A DNA stretch of 64,000 nucleotides from Lepturacanthus savala (lineage: Eukaryota > Chordata > Actinopteri > Scombriformes > Trichiuridae): contig CM060474.1 of NCBI GenBank assembly GCA_030544235.1, positions 3,494,898-3,558,897 of the forward strand. The letters run 5' to 3'. Below are positions 45,058 to 56,779 of this stretch, piece by piece (the first letter of the stretch is position 1; each line of letters begins with the position of its first letter). A program made the translations under genes and the position numbers. The notes under the pieces were generated by a model. The model was not told where the DNA came from, ran no database searches, and worked only from the letters and a program-made list of their open reading frames with translations.

Positions 45058-45351
45058 TCAGACAGAAGCAGATCCAGCTTCCAGTGTTGAGTTATGTATC
45101 TGCAGCTGTTTAGCAGGAACTGATGGGAACTCCACGCCCTTCTTGTCTATTCCTGCAAATCCACTTCCCATCATCACCACGTGGTTTAGCTCCAAATCTG
45201 TCACCTCCACAGTTTTCAGCAGAGTTTCGTTGTCACTGTTCATCGTCACTGTGATGAAAGGCAGCTTCTTATTGGCCCATAGCCACCGAACCGATCTAAA
45301 ACAGACTAAAGGGAAAAATGACTCTTCTTTAATGAGTCTGACGCACAGCAA
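45058..45351 (-). pseudogene. Unrecognised open frame, coding-like, antisense to net1
   Basis: 97 codons, the later part reading LPFITVTMNSDNETLLKTVEV, then TDLELNHVVMMGSGFAGIDK and KGVEFPSVPAKQ. Codon use is coding-like (many CTG, GTG, AAG) and composition is unlike the AT-rich flanks. A pyrimidine-rich acceptor-like run ends TTTTAG just before ATCGGTTCGG on the minus strand (about 45292), so the part from SVRWLWANKK onward could be one exon. I do not recognise the family. It could be a fragment of a retroposed gene, a transposon-encoded domain or chance. Confidence 0.3.
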
Positions 45352-45354
45352 AAT

Positions 45355-45785
45355 GTAATCTTAATAAGTGAAGATATCTTGTTTTTGGTTCAGTTAGTCT
45401 AATATTAGGCGGAATTATCCTAATTTATTTGATTCCATTTACAGAACATTTAACTTTTTTTCTTGATTTTGGTCAAATGTCTCATGTTTGTGTCTTTTTT
45501 AAATCTCATTTCTGTTTGTATCTCAAATTTGTCTCAAATTAATTTTAAATGTTTTTCCCATATTCTAGATTATTTTTCACATATTTATGACTTTTTTCTT
45601 TCATATTTTGACTTGTTTGCTCATTTTCTAATATGTAAAAGTAAACAAGATTAAATGGATTAAAATCAAGAAAACAAAAACCTTGAAATAAGCAAAAAAT
45701 GTTCCAATGGAATTAGATAATTCTTGATAATTCTATTCAATATTGGGATGATTGAACCAAAAACAAGATAATTTGACCTTTTTTT
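45355..45785. repeat. MITE family C, fullest copy
   Basis: Left end 'aagtgaagatatcttgtttttggttcagttagtctaatatt' and right end 'caatattgggatgattgaaccaaaaacaagataatttgacc' are inverted relatives; 'ggaattatcc' and 'ataattcttgataattct' lie just inside. About 430 bp, non-coding. Confidence 0.6.
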
Positions 45786-46310
45786 AAACATTAAAATCTG
45801 TGTATTTATATAACAGAGTCCAGAGTTTTCAACCTTTGGGTTGCAAGGATTAAATAAAATAATATTTGCACTAATCTCCGTCCACAATAATATACACAAG
45901 TAATTTAAATTTGGTTCAAGTGTATGAGCTTTTAGTTTTAACCCAGTTTCACAAATTATTACATAATCTCAGACAAAAGCGCCATTAACCTGGACAGTTG
46001 TCATGATCCCTGAAGCTGTGAAGTCCTCAGGCGTCGGAGAGAAAACACAAATATTATTTCAGTGGTTCAAGTGTTCGCACGAATGGTTATGTAACTGTGT
46101 GGTTGACATTCTATCTTCTAATTACACTTTATGGGCCACATCGACCACATCAGTGATTGAAGGGAGAAAAAGAGAAAATATAAACTGAGAACAAAAAAAA
46201 ATTTTTAAAAGTTGTTTAGTCTTATTGATTAATATGTTTATTTTATAAGAAATTGTTCAAAATAACCAGCACAGTTTCCTAAATCTTCAAATTACTTATT
46301 TATTCTGATT
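45786..46310. other. Intronic stretch without recognisable elements
   Basis: AT-rich, with short open frames lacking similarity. Confidence 0.35.
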
Positions 46311-46314
46311 AATC

Positions 46315-46712
46315 GAGTTGTAATGATTAATCAACTAGTTGCCAACTATTACGTTAATCAACAAATATTTTGATAATCGATTAATGGATCTGAGTCATTT
46401 TTAATAAGAAAGTGCCCAAATTCTCAGGTTTCATCTTTTTAAATCTGATTATTTTCTGGTTTCTTTAGTCTTCTGTGATAGTAAACTAAACATGTTTGGG
46501 TTGTGGACTGTTGGTCTTGACAAAAAAATACTTTAGGTTGAATCTTCAGCTTTGGGAAACAGTGATTGACATTTTACACCATTTAATGAACCAAACAACT
46601 AATGGCTTCAGTGAATGGTAGATTAATCCACTATCAGAGTATTTGTTATTGCAGCAATAGATGGAATTAAATGTTTCAATAATTAATCATCTATCAGAAT
46701 AGTTGTTAGTTG
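46315..46712 (+). repeat. MITE-A reference copy (near full length)
   Basis: About 400 bp. Order: 'gattaatcaactagttgcc', 'attacgttaatcaac', 'gataatcgattaatgg', 'gagtcatttttaa', a core with 'ttctggtttctttagtcttc', 'tttgggttgtggactgttggtct', 'aggttgaatcttcagctttggg', 'gacattttacacca', 'aatgaaccaaacaactaatgg', ending 'gttgttagttgcagctct'. The ends GAGCTGCAAC/GTTGCAGCTC are inverted and the TTAATCGATTA-rich subterminal parts are self-complementary, so it is MITE-like. No coding capacity. At least 16 partial or complete copies occur in the window. Confidence 0.8.
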
Positions 46713-47155
46713 CAGCTCTGCTGTGATTCCTTTCTGATTGTTCAGCTGTGAAGTTCATGTGATTTAATGAGCGAATCCAGCTGCATCCTCATCCTGCAGC
46801 TGCTCACACTCTTGGATTTCAGCCGTTTTTTAGTTGATAACATATGTTCACTGAAGTGAAATTCTGCTGTTTTTAGCTCTGTGGTGTTTTTACAGGCTCA
46901 CAACATAAAACTATGTTGTAAACTGCAGGTGATGATCATATCTCATCAGGTTTATCTTGTTTCGTTACAAAATCCACATGTTGAACAGCTGCACTCATTC
47001 ACTTCCCTTTGTCTCTGTTTCACCTGGAAAAATGCAAAGCAGGTTTGGACAAATTAAAAATAAATATTTTAATGTTGATTGATTTCCAGGTAAAATCATT
47101 TGGACTAATCCTGATTTAAGTTGTACAATCAGTTTTATAGTAATTTTTATCGAGG

Positions 47156-47500
47156 AGAGCTGCAACTAATGACTATTCTGATAGTAGAATAAGTTATTGA
47201 TTATTGAAATGATTAATTGATTAGTTGTTTGGTTCATAAAAAGTGTGTAAAATGTCGATCCCTGTTTCCCACAGCTGAAGATTCAACCTAAAATGTATTT
47301 TTTTGGTCTAGACCAACAGTCCACAACCCAAAGATCATTGCAGGAGATTAAAGAAACCAGAAAATAATCAGATTTGAGAAGCTGGAACCAAAGAATTTGG
47401 ACATTTTCTTCTTAAATTGACTTCAAATCAATTATGAAAATAGTTGGTGATTTATGTGATAGCAACTAATGAATTAATGGACTAATTGTTGCCTCTACAG
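47156..47500 (-). repeat. MITE-A copy, reverse, near full length
   Basis: Starts 'gagctgcaactaatgactattctga' and ends 'ggactaattgttgcc'. It lies 445 bp from the + copy at 46315-46712. Confidence 0.8.
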
Positions 47501-47619
47501 GTTGTAACCTCATGTCACTAAAGGTTTTGGATTCATCCTTCACATTAATCGCAGCCTTGATCCCTGAACCTTAAAGAGCATTTAGTAGAATCAAATCTCT
47601 AAAGTTTGCTTCACATTCC

Positions 47620-48545
47620 AGGCGAGTCTCTCCGTCTGATTCCTCGCTCAGGGTCTGATGGTGGCTGTTAAGCACCTCGCTGAAGGCTGATCGGGGCCTG
47701 ATCCTGGTGCCAGAGACCAAACACTGGATAAAGTAAATCCAGCCTGCTCCGATTTCTTATCCCCCCTCTGCTCCAGAACATAACGGCCCACAAACCACCA
47801 CTGGTTCCTATTGAACCGGGGCTGTGGTTTACAGTCTGAAATGAGACGGGGTCTGATTAGAAGCAGAAAAGGGTGAGCAGATTAGACGTGAGCGGCGTGA
47901 CGAGCGCATGGACATTCCATGGTTTACAGCCGCCTGAAACAGGACCCGTCCGCTGACTGGGGGCTGAGGAGGAGGCATAAAAAGCTGCAGCAGAGAGAGG
48001 AGACGTCCGGCTGCTCTTTATCTTGTGCCAACCTGCCGCCTTTGATTCGCAAAACGCGTTTAGCTCATCCCCCAGAAACACATGGACCTCGTTAGCGCTC
48101 TCGATCAGTTCGCTCTCCCCCGGCATTTATAAATCTACTCCCCCCCACATTAAAAAAAAAGCGAATGATAAAAGAATGCTGGAAGTGTGTCTCCTTATCT
48201 CGGCTGTGCCGCTCTACAGCTGGAAGCTGCTGCCAAGTCTTTGAGGAAAGTTGCTCTTCGGCTTTGAAGTGGCGAGGTCGAACCCCGCCGAATGGCAGCG
48301 GTTTTCTCAGGCTGTGCCGAGGCCTCCGGGGCTCTTTTGTCACGGCGAGAATGTGAGTTGGGTTTCCAGCCCAATGCCAAAACTGCAGACATCAAACCAG
48401 GCCGGCGATGGGTGGAATGTGAAGACAATTAATGGCAGGAGTCAGATGCTGCCGAGCAACAAGTCCAAGCAGCCTGTGAGACGTGAGAGACTGTCTGATA
48501 ACGCAGCATTCCAGCTTTAATCAGACGGGAGAGTCAATGTCGGGT
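47620..48545. promoter_or_regulatory. GC-richer, repeat-free block in net1 intron 2
   Basis: About 900 bp with higher GC and CpG than the rest of the intron, several short open frames on both strands and no transposon signature. Parts such as 48385-48530 ('gtggaatgtgaagacaattaatggcagg') have the look of conserved non-coding DNA. Open frames (89 aa at 47857-48126 minus, 89 aa at 48251-48520 plus) show no family resemblance. I infer a candidate enhancer. Confidence 0.35.
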
Positions 48546-48626
48546 TGTTTCATGCTGACGTTGGTGAACAGGACGACTTCCACAGTAACAACCGAGGTTT
48601 AAGTCCGAAGATTCTGATAGGTTAGG

Positions 48627-48945
48627 TGATTAATTGATTAGTTGCCAACCTCAATTGCCAGCTATTTTCATTTTGATTGATTTGAGTAATTTTTAAGGAG
48701 TTAATGTCCGAATTGTCTGGTTCCAGCTTCTCAAATCTGGTATTTGCTGCTTTCTTTAGCATTCTATAGCAGTAAACTGATGATCTTTGGGTTGTGGGCT
48801 GTTGGTCTGGACGAAAAAGACATTTTAGGCTGAATCCTCAGCTTTGGGTTTGACATTTTACACCATTTTATGAACCAAACAACTAATCGATTATTTGTTT
48901 CAGTAATCAATACATTAATTGGCTATTAAAGTCATTGTTAGTTGT
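48627..48945 (+). repeat. MITE-A copy
   Basis: From 'gattaattgattagttgccaacc' through 'ggttccagcttctcaaatctgg' and 'ggttgtgggctgttggtctggac' to 'tattaaagtcattgttagttg'. Confidence 0.8.
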
Positions 48946-49137
48946 GTCTTAGTGCTCATAAGGACAACAACTTTCAAAATAGATAATCAATTACAGATCA
49001 CTTTACAATAAGAGTCTGTAAATTTCACGATGCTGCAGACAATCTACTTGGTTATTGCGACTGTTCCTTTCTATTTGAAACATGATTTATGGTTCTGTAA
49101 TGAATCAACTGTGTTTCTAGCTGCTCCTACATCTAGT

Positions 49138-49460
49138 GCTGCAATTAACAAATATTCTAGTAGTTGAATTATCTATTGATTATTGAAATGATTAGTTGTT
49201 TGGTTCATATGAAATGACCCTCCAGGTCCGGAATTTGACATGTGGTCCAGACCAACAGTCCACAACCCAAAGATCCTCAGTTTACTATTCTAGAGACTAA
49301 AGAAACCAGAAAATGATCAGATATGAGACATTGGAACCAAAGAATTTGGACATTTTCTTCTTGAAATTGACTCAAATTAATAACTTGAATATGAAAATAG
49401 TTGGTGCAATGGAATAGTTGGCAGCTAATCGATTAATTGACTAGTCGCTGGAGCTCAAGA
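49138..49460 (-). repeat. MITE-A copy, reverse
   Basis: From 'gctgcaattaacaaatattctag' through 'ccagaccaacagtccacaacccaaagatcctcag' to 'gattaattgactagtcgctggagctc'. About 190 bp from the + copy before it. Confidence 0.8.
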
Positions 49461-49519
49461 AAGTTTAGGTTGAATCTTCAGCTATGGCGAAATAGTGATC
49501 GACATTTTTTAATTCAGAC

Positions 49520-50820
49520 ACCTGGATCAGTTTATTAGATTTGAGTTATGACTGTATCCTGGTATTTTGTCCAGGTCTCTGAACCTGTTGGATTATCTTT
49601 TTAGAGACATTACATGTTCAAATAAACTCTAAAGTGTATAATATGGAACATTTTACTTCATCCTGCAGCTCAGTGATGGAAACAGTAGAATTGTCTGTTC
49701 CATGTTGTTGTTGGCATTGGTTTGTTTCCTCTCTGGACATTTGTTCAGATCTCTTTATACTTTTATTTCCATTTACATTATGATTTGGGGGGTTATTCCC
49801 CTCCCCACTACTCCCTGTTTAATTCCCTAATCCCACTTACTGGCATAAAAACCCTTGTTTAAATGTTTAGATTCACAGACACATAATTGATCTCTCTTTC
49901 TCCTCTTCTGTAAACAATCCATAAATATTTATCTTCCTCTTCTACCGAATTCCCAAACTGTCTGCAGCGTTTCTCGGATTCTTCTCTGCAGCAGCTGGAG
50001 ACACTGTCTGAAGATGTTAAAACAGAAGCTCAGAGTGAGCGTTGAGACTTGTGTGTGGCTGCACATCATCGTCGTCGACGTTCTCCTTTTACGTAACAGA
50101 CAGATCTGTCAGCTGCAGATGAGTCGCGGCAGCTCCTTCACTGTGTTGAGTCACAGTCTGAACAAGTTGCTGCTCAGGTTCTTCCACTGCTGCTGATGGA
50201 TGGATTTACAGACACAACGGATACTTTTCTTCTCCTTTAACTCACTGTCTGTTGTTGCACAGAGATTATTATCAGTGGACTTTGTGGCTGTGAAAAGTAG
50301 TTGCACATCTATGACAGTGATTGTAAGTCAAAGTGAAAAAAAGATTCACATTGGTAATGTGAATTAAAATGTCACAATTCTTTCTTACAGGTGCAAATAT
50401 CCTATTATACAAGTGACAAATTGAATTATACCAATTACAATCCTGTTATACAAATCACAAATGAAGAACTGTAAGGTCACAGCTGCTGTTAATTTCGCTG
50501 CTGTTTTTTTAATTGTGTGTAAAACCTGATTGGTTTAATGGAAATATTTAATATATTTATTTAATATTCACTAAGCGGCTGACCTGTGATCTGTAGCTTC
50601 ACTGGTATTCAGTCAGTGTTCATATAGCCAGCCTCTGTTATTCTTCTGCTCACATACTAATATTATCTGAAAAGTTGATGTCCTGCCAAGACTGTAAAAC
50701 CTCCTTAGAAAAGATCCTTAGAAAAGAGTCAACCTGATGAACTTGTGCGAATTAAAGGTCAGGATTATTATTAAACTATAGATGAAATGAACTGCTCTGT
50801 GAAGTATCTGAATCCTGCTG
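49520..50820. other. Intronic stretch without recognisable genes
   Basis: Unique, mildly GC-richer around 49970-50220. A 60-codon + frame (50014-50196) has no recognisable similarity. Confidence 0.35.
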
Positions 50821-50827
50821 CATATGC

Positions 50828-51020
50828 AGTAGCACTGCAACAATTAGTTGATTAATCAGTTAGTTGCCAGTAGTTGATAACTACTTTCATTATCAATTAA
50901 TTGAATTTGAGTAGTTTTTCAGAAGAAAATGTCCAAATTCTCTGGTTTCAGCTTCTCAAATCTGATAGTTTTCTGGCTTCTTTAGTTTTCTATAATCATA
51001 AACTGTTGATCTGGTTCATT
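50828..51020 (+). repeat. MITE-A copy, left half
   Basis: From 'cactgcaacaattagttgattaatc' to 'ttctggcttctttagttttctataat'. Confidence 0.7.
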
Positions 51021-51849
51021 ATATGTGGGATGGAGTACCCCTTTCTGATTAAAATAAAACAAGACTATTGTAAAATATCATGATTAAATTCAGAGTCAGT
51101 AACAATGACTAAAGCTGTTTAACACATTTTTCAGTTTCACTATAGTTTGTTTTTAACTCTATTTCTACTATGTCCTGTCGCACTCTGAGATTTTGTGGAA
51201 TGAAGAGTGTGTTAGAAATATGAAATAAAATATATTATAATTATTAATCTGTTTATCATTCATTCTCATTCCCATTTTGAATTGACAATTGAAAATGCCA
51301 ACATGAAAAGGTGACTGGTGATTTTGGTATTTGTTTATTATTCTAATACAAATGAAAAGATACAGTTCTTTCATATTTAAATTTTAGGGTCAGATCAAAA
51401 ATATGAAAAGGAAAAAAAGGTGCACATGACTGAATCTGATTTTAATATGAAATTGGTCGTATTTATGTGACCTGTTCATGGACTTTGGTAAAGTTGGAAA
51501 GATATTCACATATTCAGACTTCCTGAGGCAAAAATCCTGACTCTGTCCCATCACTATAGCATTGACTACAATGACCAAACAGCTTCCTTATGATCATACT
51601 ACAACAGCTGTTCTGGACATAAACAATTTTGCTTAATTATGGTGGATTGTTATTATTATATAATGAATTTGAAGTTAATTTTTTTTTTTAGAATAATTAG
51701 ATTTGTACAAGTTACAAATTGAAGACAAACATTCAAAGTGCATATTTTGACTAATAAAGAATAAACTGTTTAATATGGTTTAACAAGTGACGTTATCTGA
51801 ATCAAAGGTGTAAGATCACCTCATTATACAATACTTTACAGTATGATGA
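51021..51849. other. Intronic AT-rich stretch without recognisable genes
   Basis: Low-complexity AT-rich DNA. Short open frames only. Confidence 0.35.
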
Positions 51850-52245
51850 CCTTTTCATTTGAAGTCAACATTTTCTAAGTTTGTAGTGAGCTCTACTTGG
51901 TGTGAAGTAGCAGCGGGAGCATTCCGTGCTGTGCACAACACCTGACACTGTGCAGCATCTCCTCTTTTGAAACTAAAGTCGTTCCATGCCACCGTTGTGC
52001 TGCTCTTCCTCGAGACTAAAGTCTGGGCTGTGTCTGTTTCTAACTGTTCTGTCGAGCCAGGCGCCATTCCGCGACACATGAAAAGGCAGCATGAAAAGTT
52101 AATGCAGAGGAGTCCTCCAGTCTCTGCTCGGGTCACGTGATCACGTTGTAATCATGCATGTTGCGAAGATTAGAAAATCGTGATTTATCATATTGCTAAT
52201 AATCAATATTATTGCAAATGCAATGAATTGCTCAACCCTAGTTTA
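51850..52245. repeat. Possible hAT-like repeat remnant
   Basis: A GC-richer section (51895-52140) is followed by 'aatcgtgatttatcatattgc...attgcaaatgcaatgaattgctcaaccctag'. The closing 'caaccctag' phrase is typical of the end of hAT-derived repeats in fish. The matching left terminus was not found, so the call is tentative. Confidence 0.35.
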
Positions 52246-52689
52246 AAGTCCACGTAGATTAGAGAAGTGTTGTTGGCGGTTGCAGCCATGGATTCTAGAT
52301 TCCGTGGCTACAACTGTAACTGTGGCTCGGTGACCAACTGGTAGCTGAGGTGACAAAAAATAATATCTTACTGGTAATTAAATTCTGGCAGGTGGCGGAT
52401 CAGCAGTGGTAATAAACCTAAACAAAAATCGTGGGTGGTGCGGTTTTGAAAATTGGTTAAAAATGTTGGTGCGGATGAATGGCGGGTGAATGATGTGTTT
52501 TGGATGCAGTTGTGGATAAAATAAATCTGTGTATCTCTAGCATAGATTTTCCTGTTTTTTGAATCACTAACATGTGCCAACAAAAAAGGATGATACATAA
52601 ACCACACAACTCAGAAGGAGCAGTGCAGCAGCTGCTGTTTAGTAAGAAACCAAGCAGGACCATTTTTCAAACAATACTGGCCTGCGTAC

Positions 52690-52960
52690 AGTGCATCTGG
52701 AAAGTATTAAAAATGTATTAAAAATGTTAAAAACTAAGAAATCACGTGTACATAAGTATTCACAGCCTTTTTCATGAAGCTCAAAACTGAGCTCAGTTGC
52801 ATCCTGTTTTTTTTATTTTTAATAAATTTGCAAAAATCTAAAAAAAAAAAAAAACTTTTTCACATCGTCATTATGGGGTGTTGTGTGTAGAATTTTGAAG
52901 GAAAAAAATGAATCCATTTTGGAATAAGGCTGTAACATAACAAAATGTGGAAAATGTATG
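52690..52960. repeat. Rearranged Tc1-like terminal fragments
   Basis: 'cagtgcatctggaaagtatt' (about 52690) and 'gaaatcacgtgtacataagtattcacagcc' read one way. 'cattatggggtgttgtgtgtagaattttga' and 'tggaataaggctgtaacataacaaaatgtgg' (52870-52950) read the other way. These are parts of one fish Tc1-like terminus in inverted order. Confidence 0.65.
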
Positions 52961-53748
52961 TAATGTAATGTAATTTTTCTTATTGTCCACTACTGGCCTG
53001 GCATGGTATCCCAAGCTTTTAGGCTGATTGTATTTGTGTTGAGGTCTCTGTGTAGCCTGAGATATTTGGCATATGGAAGGAGATTTTGGTGTTTTTTTTT
53101 CAACCAGGGAGCAAAAATATCTGGTTAAAAAAAACTGGACTAATGTAACTGGGGCCTAAGTCTACAGAGGAAACGCTGCAGCTCTCCTGACAGCTCATTA
53201 TGTCCATTTTGTCCATCCTCACCTCACCGGTCCGTCCTGCTGTCGTCTTTTGTCCTCCTTCGAAACAGCCTGTGGTTGATGGACTGAGGCTGTTCTCACC
53301 TGCAGGTGTTAAAGCTGCTGCTGCCTCGTTACTCCTTTCCTGTCCCCTGCAGGACTCCTGCAGAGTCTATTGTTGCTTTATGGTCCAGCTGCAGGCAAAG
53401 AGCAGAACGAGGCTATAAACTTAACCTGTTAGTGTCGTCTTCCAGACAGAGATGTTGACTACATACAGGCTTTTATTTTATTCACATCAGGGAAATCCAT
53501 AGACATGCGGATTTATTATTTATTAGTTGTTTTGTAAACAACAACGAGACTAAAGCTAAAAATAAAGCAAAAACATAAAATGTATAAATTAAAGTAAATA
53601 AAAAACAAAACAAAAAAATCAATCAAAAAAATGCAAAAAAGAAGAAACTAAATAAATAAAATAAAAACATAAAATAAAGTAAAAGAAATTGGAAGAAATG
53701 AAATAAAACAGAAAATATAAAATAAAGCAAAAGCATAACATCTAAAGC

Positions 53749-53837
53749 TATATATATATATAATATATATAATATATATAATATATATAATATATAATAT
53801 ATAATATATATATATATATAATATATATATATATAAT

Positions 53838-53869
<32 letters not shown>
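53749..53869. repeat. Compound TA/TAA microsatellite
   Basis: About 120 bp of TA broken by extra A residues at irregular spacing. The translated frames (Tyr-Ile runs) are artefacts. Confidence 0.95.
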
Positions 53870-53973
53870 GCAAGAAAATAAAAAATAGATACACAATAAA
53901 ATATGAATAAAGCAAAATAAATGAAAAATGCTAATACAGTATATATGTTCCAGCATGGACACAGATACACATA

Positions 53974-55101
53974 CAGATGTGTTCAACATAATAGTAGTCC
54001 AACATGACTTGATCGGATCAATGATTGTTTTTGATAGAAACATATATAACTACATGGTAAGTATTTTTTGCCATTTAGATTTTTTACTAGGTGTAGTAGA
54101 GTCACAAAAGACCAACAGACCCAACATTATTGATACACACGCTCTGAGTCTGTGTAATTGAATAATTAATAATAAAGAAAGAAGCCTGTTTAATATAATA
54201 TCAGTGAGGAGTTTAATTAGTGACATCATCCATTCTGTGAAAACAGGTGTGATTAACATGGCCCATATCAAGATGAAGCCAGCACAGGTTTGCATGCATT
54301 TCTCTCTTAAAAACTAAAGAAAATGGGTCCCTCCAGACATTGTTCAAAGGCCCAGCATACCTTGATTAAAACATTGATTGGAGAGGGAAAAACAAAAAAA
54401 AGAAATGCAGAAAATGAAAGCCTGCTCGGCCAAAGCTTTAAAATGGAAAGCAAGACTACCATTGTCAGAATGGCAAAGACTCAGCCAATGATCAACTCCA
54501 GGATGATCAAATCCCACTTAAAAAAGGAGAAAAAAGACAGACGCTGAAGAGGATACAAACATCAACTGGCCTAAAGAGAAATGGGCAGCAGGCAGTTCAT
54601 CAGACAACCACTAAACACTGAATCTAAGACACAGTTCACTCTAAAGACAGTGAAGCATGGTGCTGCAGCATCATGGTATGGGGATGTTTCTCTTACTATG
54701 ATGTCAGGTCTGTTTATCACATACAAGGGATTGGTTTATATCAAAATACTTGAAGAAGTCATGTTGCCCTATGCCAAAGAAGAAATGCCTTTGAAATGTG
54801 TGTTTCAACAAGACCATGACCCCAAACACACCAATAACAAGCAGCATTGTGGTTCCAGACCAGTCAAATTAAAGTTCTGGAGTGGCCAACCCAATCCCCA
54901 GAACCTAATCCCATTGAAAACTTGTAGGCTAATTTCAAAAATGCTCTTTCTGATTATACAAATAAATGATGTATAAATATACACTCAATATTGGTTTAGT
55001 GATTCACAGGAACAGAAAATCCTTTTGTTTGTTTCATCTTGTACAGTTAATATTTGAGTTTGTAAAGAAAAGTGCAGACATTCCTGTTTCTCTGAACAGC
55101 C
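53974..55101 (+). mobile_element. Tc1-like transposon, strongly decayed
   Basis: Left end CAGATGTGTTCAACATAATAG follows TA (53972-53973). The right end '...tttctctgaacagc' is followed by TA (55102-55103) and is a faint inverse of the left. The region between has the arrangement of a fish Tc1-like element with one transposase gene in + orientation. It lies 436 bp upstream of net1 exon 3. Confidence 0.7.
54323..54960 (+). pseudogene. Tc1-like transposase, deleted and frameshifted
   Basis: Opens MGPSRHCSKAQHTLIKTLIGEG, then a lysine-rich decayed section with RMAKTQPMINSRMIKSHLKK. The part that should hold the first catalytic aspartate is deleted (between about 54545 and 54620). Then TVKHGAA, a stretch in two frames, YIKILEEVMLPYAKEEMPLK and FQQDHDPKHTN (second Asp kept). 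The third block reads WPTQSPEPNPIENL followed by a stop, with Asp changed to Glu. Not functional. Confidence 0.75.
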
Positions 55102-55242
55102 TAATATCAGATTTTCTGCAAAGTAATAAAAAAATCACACAATTTCCTTACATTTTGATTTATGATATAACATGCAGTGTACCCAGTGCATCGGGATAAA
55201 AAATTATAATATATTTTGTCTTTACTCATATTTTTCAGTGTA

Positions 55243-55245
<3 letters not shown>

Positions 55246-55308
<63 letters not shown>
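55246..55308. repeat. (TA)n microsatellite
   Basis: About 62 bp of TA, 230 bp upstream of net1 exon 3. Confidence 0.95.
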
Positions 55309-55314
<6 letters not shown>

Positions 55315-55537
55315 CTTACTATCATGTAATAAACCAATACTGAAAGCCAAACCAATACTGATGCATTCATGACGTTTACAGTTAAGCAGATTAGATCATA
55401 AGTCTGTGACTAGTCTGATAACATAAATAAATGTGTTTCCTCTGCATCACAGGAATGTTTGGATGATGCATCCGTGTGTTTCCAGTAATGCATGTTGAAT
55501 ATTCCTGCTCACGTCCTGCCTCTTCATTTTTCCACAG

Positions 55538-55600
55538 AAGCGGAAACGCAGAGAGAAAGATGAGAGTGACACGGTCAGCCTCTGCAGCTTCGACTTCAAG
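55538..55600 (+). CDS. net1: net1 exon 3 (63 nt), nuclear-localisation exon
   Basis: A pyrimidine-rich tract and CCACAG precede AAG (55538); the donor is AAG|GTAAAA (55601). The exon reads 21 codons in phase 0: KRKRREKDESDTVSLCSFDFK. Human NET1 has KRKRREKDDDVVSLSSLDLK, which in the long isoform precedes EPSNKRVRPL. KRKRREK is one of the nuclear-localisation signals of NET1. In the human gene the long isoform joins this exon to the first exon shared with NET1A, and the phase here permits the same. That shared exon is not inside the window. Confidence 0.95.
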
Positions 55601-56779
55601 GTAAAACATGTTTACTGATCTTAAAGAATCACACGTCCAACAACGTCTCACTGACGCACACAAACCAGAAACTGGAAGTAAAAGGTCAATTAAACAGCTG
55701 CTCCGAAGGTCAAAGAGATAACTGAGCTTTAATCAAAGTTTAACAAGCTTCCTGTATGTGTCTAAATGACTAAGAACATTTCCTCCTGTACTGTACTTAT
55801 GAATTATTCAATGTGATGCTTAGGGTTCCTACGCACATACATATATTTGTTTCTAAACTAGTTTGGAATAAAATGTGAAAACATGTTTGATTTGCACATT
55901 TAGCATCATGGTAAGCTGCTAGAACTTTTCTGATGTGAGCAGTGATGCAGTTATCAGAAAAGTAAATTGTCAAATTGTTGAATAAATGGCTGCACAGGAA
56001 AGATATCACGAAAACCTTAATACATTCTTGTTTATTCAGTTTGTTAAGAGGAAATGACCAATTATCCATACTTGGTATAAAGTTCTAATAAATTCAAATC
56101 TGATGAAAGTCCAGAAATATGTTTGTAATACATTGAATCCTAATATTTATTTAAAGTCATTTTTGCTGTTTATATTTATGTACTTTTTCTTTAGCAGGAT
56201 ATTTCATGCTTATAATGTAGTTGTACTTGTAATGTAGTATTTTTACTTTGGTACAGTAAAGTGTGTGTATATTTATTCCACCACTGATTTATGTCACCAC
56301 AGACATTTATTTTTGATTATACATCATATACAAGTTTATTGCTATTATTTTATTTATTGTTATTGTTGTTTATTTATTTGTATTATTTTCTGCTGGTCTA
56401 AGTGATTAGTGTGATTAGTGAATTGTGATTGATTCATTTAAACCTCAGCAGGTTTGTCTCAGAACGTAGTTTATTTTGTTCAGAAACATCCAAACATCCA
56501 TAAATCTGTGTGTATAGTATCAGCTTCTGTTGTTTCAGAGCAGATTATCACAGCCACAGGATTTTATCAGTGAAGGATGAATAAATAAAGCTGAGTTTGA
56601 TTGTTGGATGTGAGATATGAAGCAGTCTGTGTACATGTTGGTTTCCATTTATCCTGAACCTGCATCTTCAGGCTCATTTCATCATAGGTTTAATCTGATC
56701 CTGTATCTGTGTTAGATTGAACCAGGTTTATTTCTAATGTCAACATTTCTACACAGACTTTTGGCCTTCTTTTTTTAAT

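Larger units (their letters stand above)
44264..55537 (+). other. net1: net1 intron 2 (11.3 kb)
   Basis: GT-AG intron. It holds a diverged repeat and an unexplained minus-strand open frame (44.4-45.4 kb), MITE families A and C, a GC-richer unique block (47.6-48.5 kb), Tc1-like pieces, TA microsatellites and a third Tc1-like transposon close to exon 3. Confidence 0.75.

Noticed and set aside
53623..54043. 131- and 115-codon minus frames rich in Tyr-Ile
   Set aside because: Translation of the TA/TAA microsatellite and A-rich flank.
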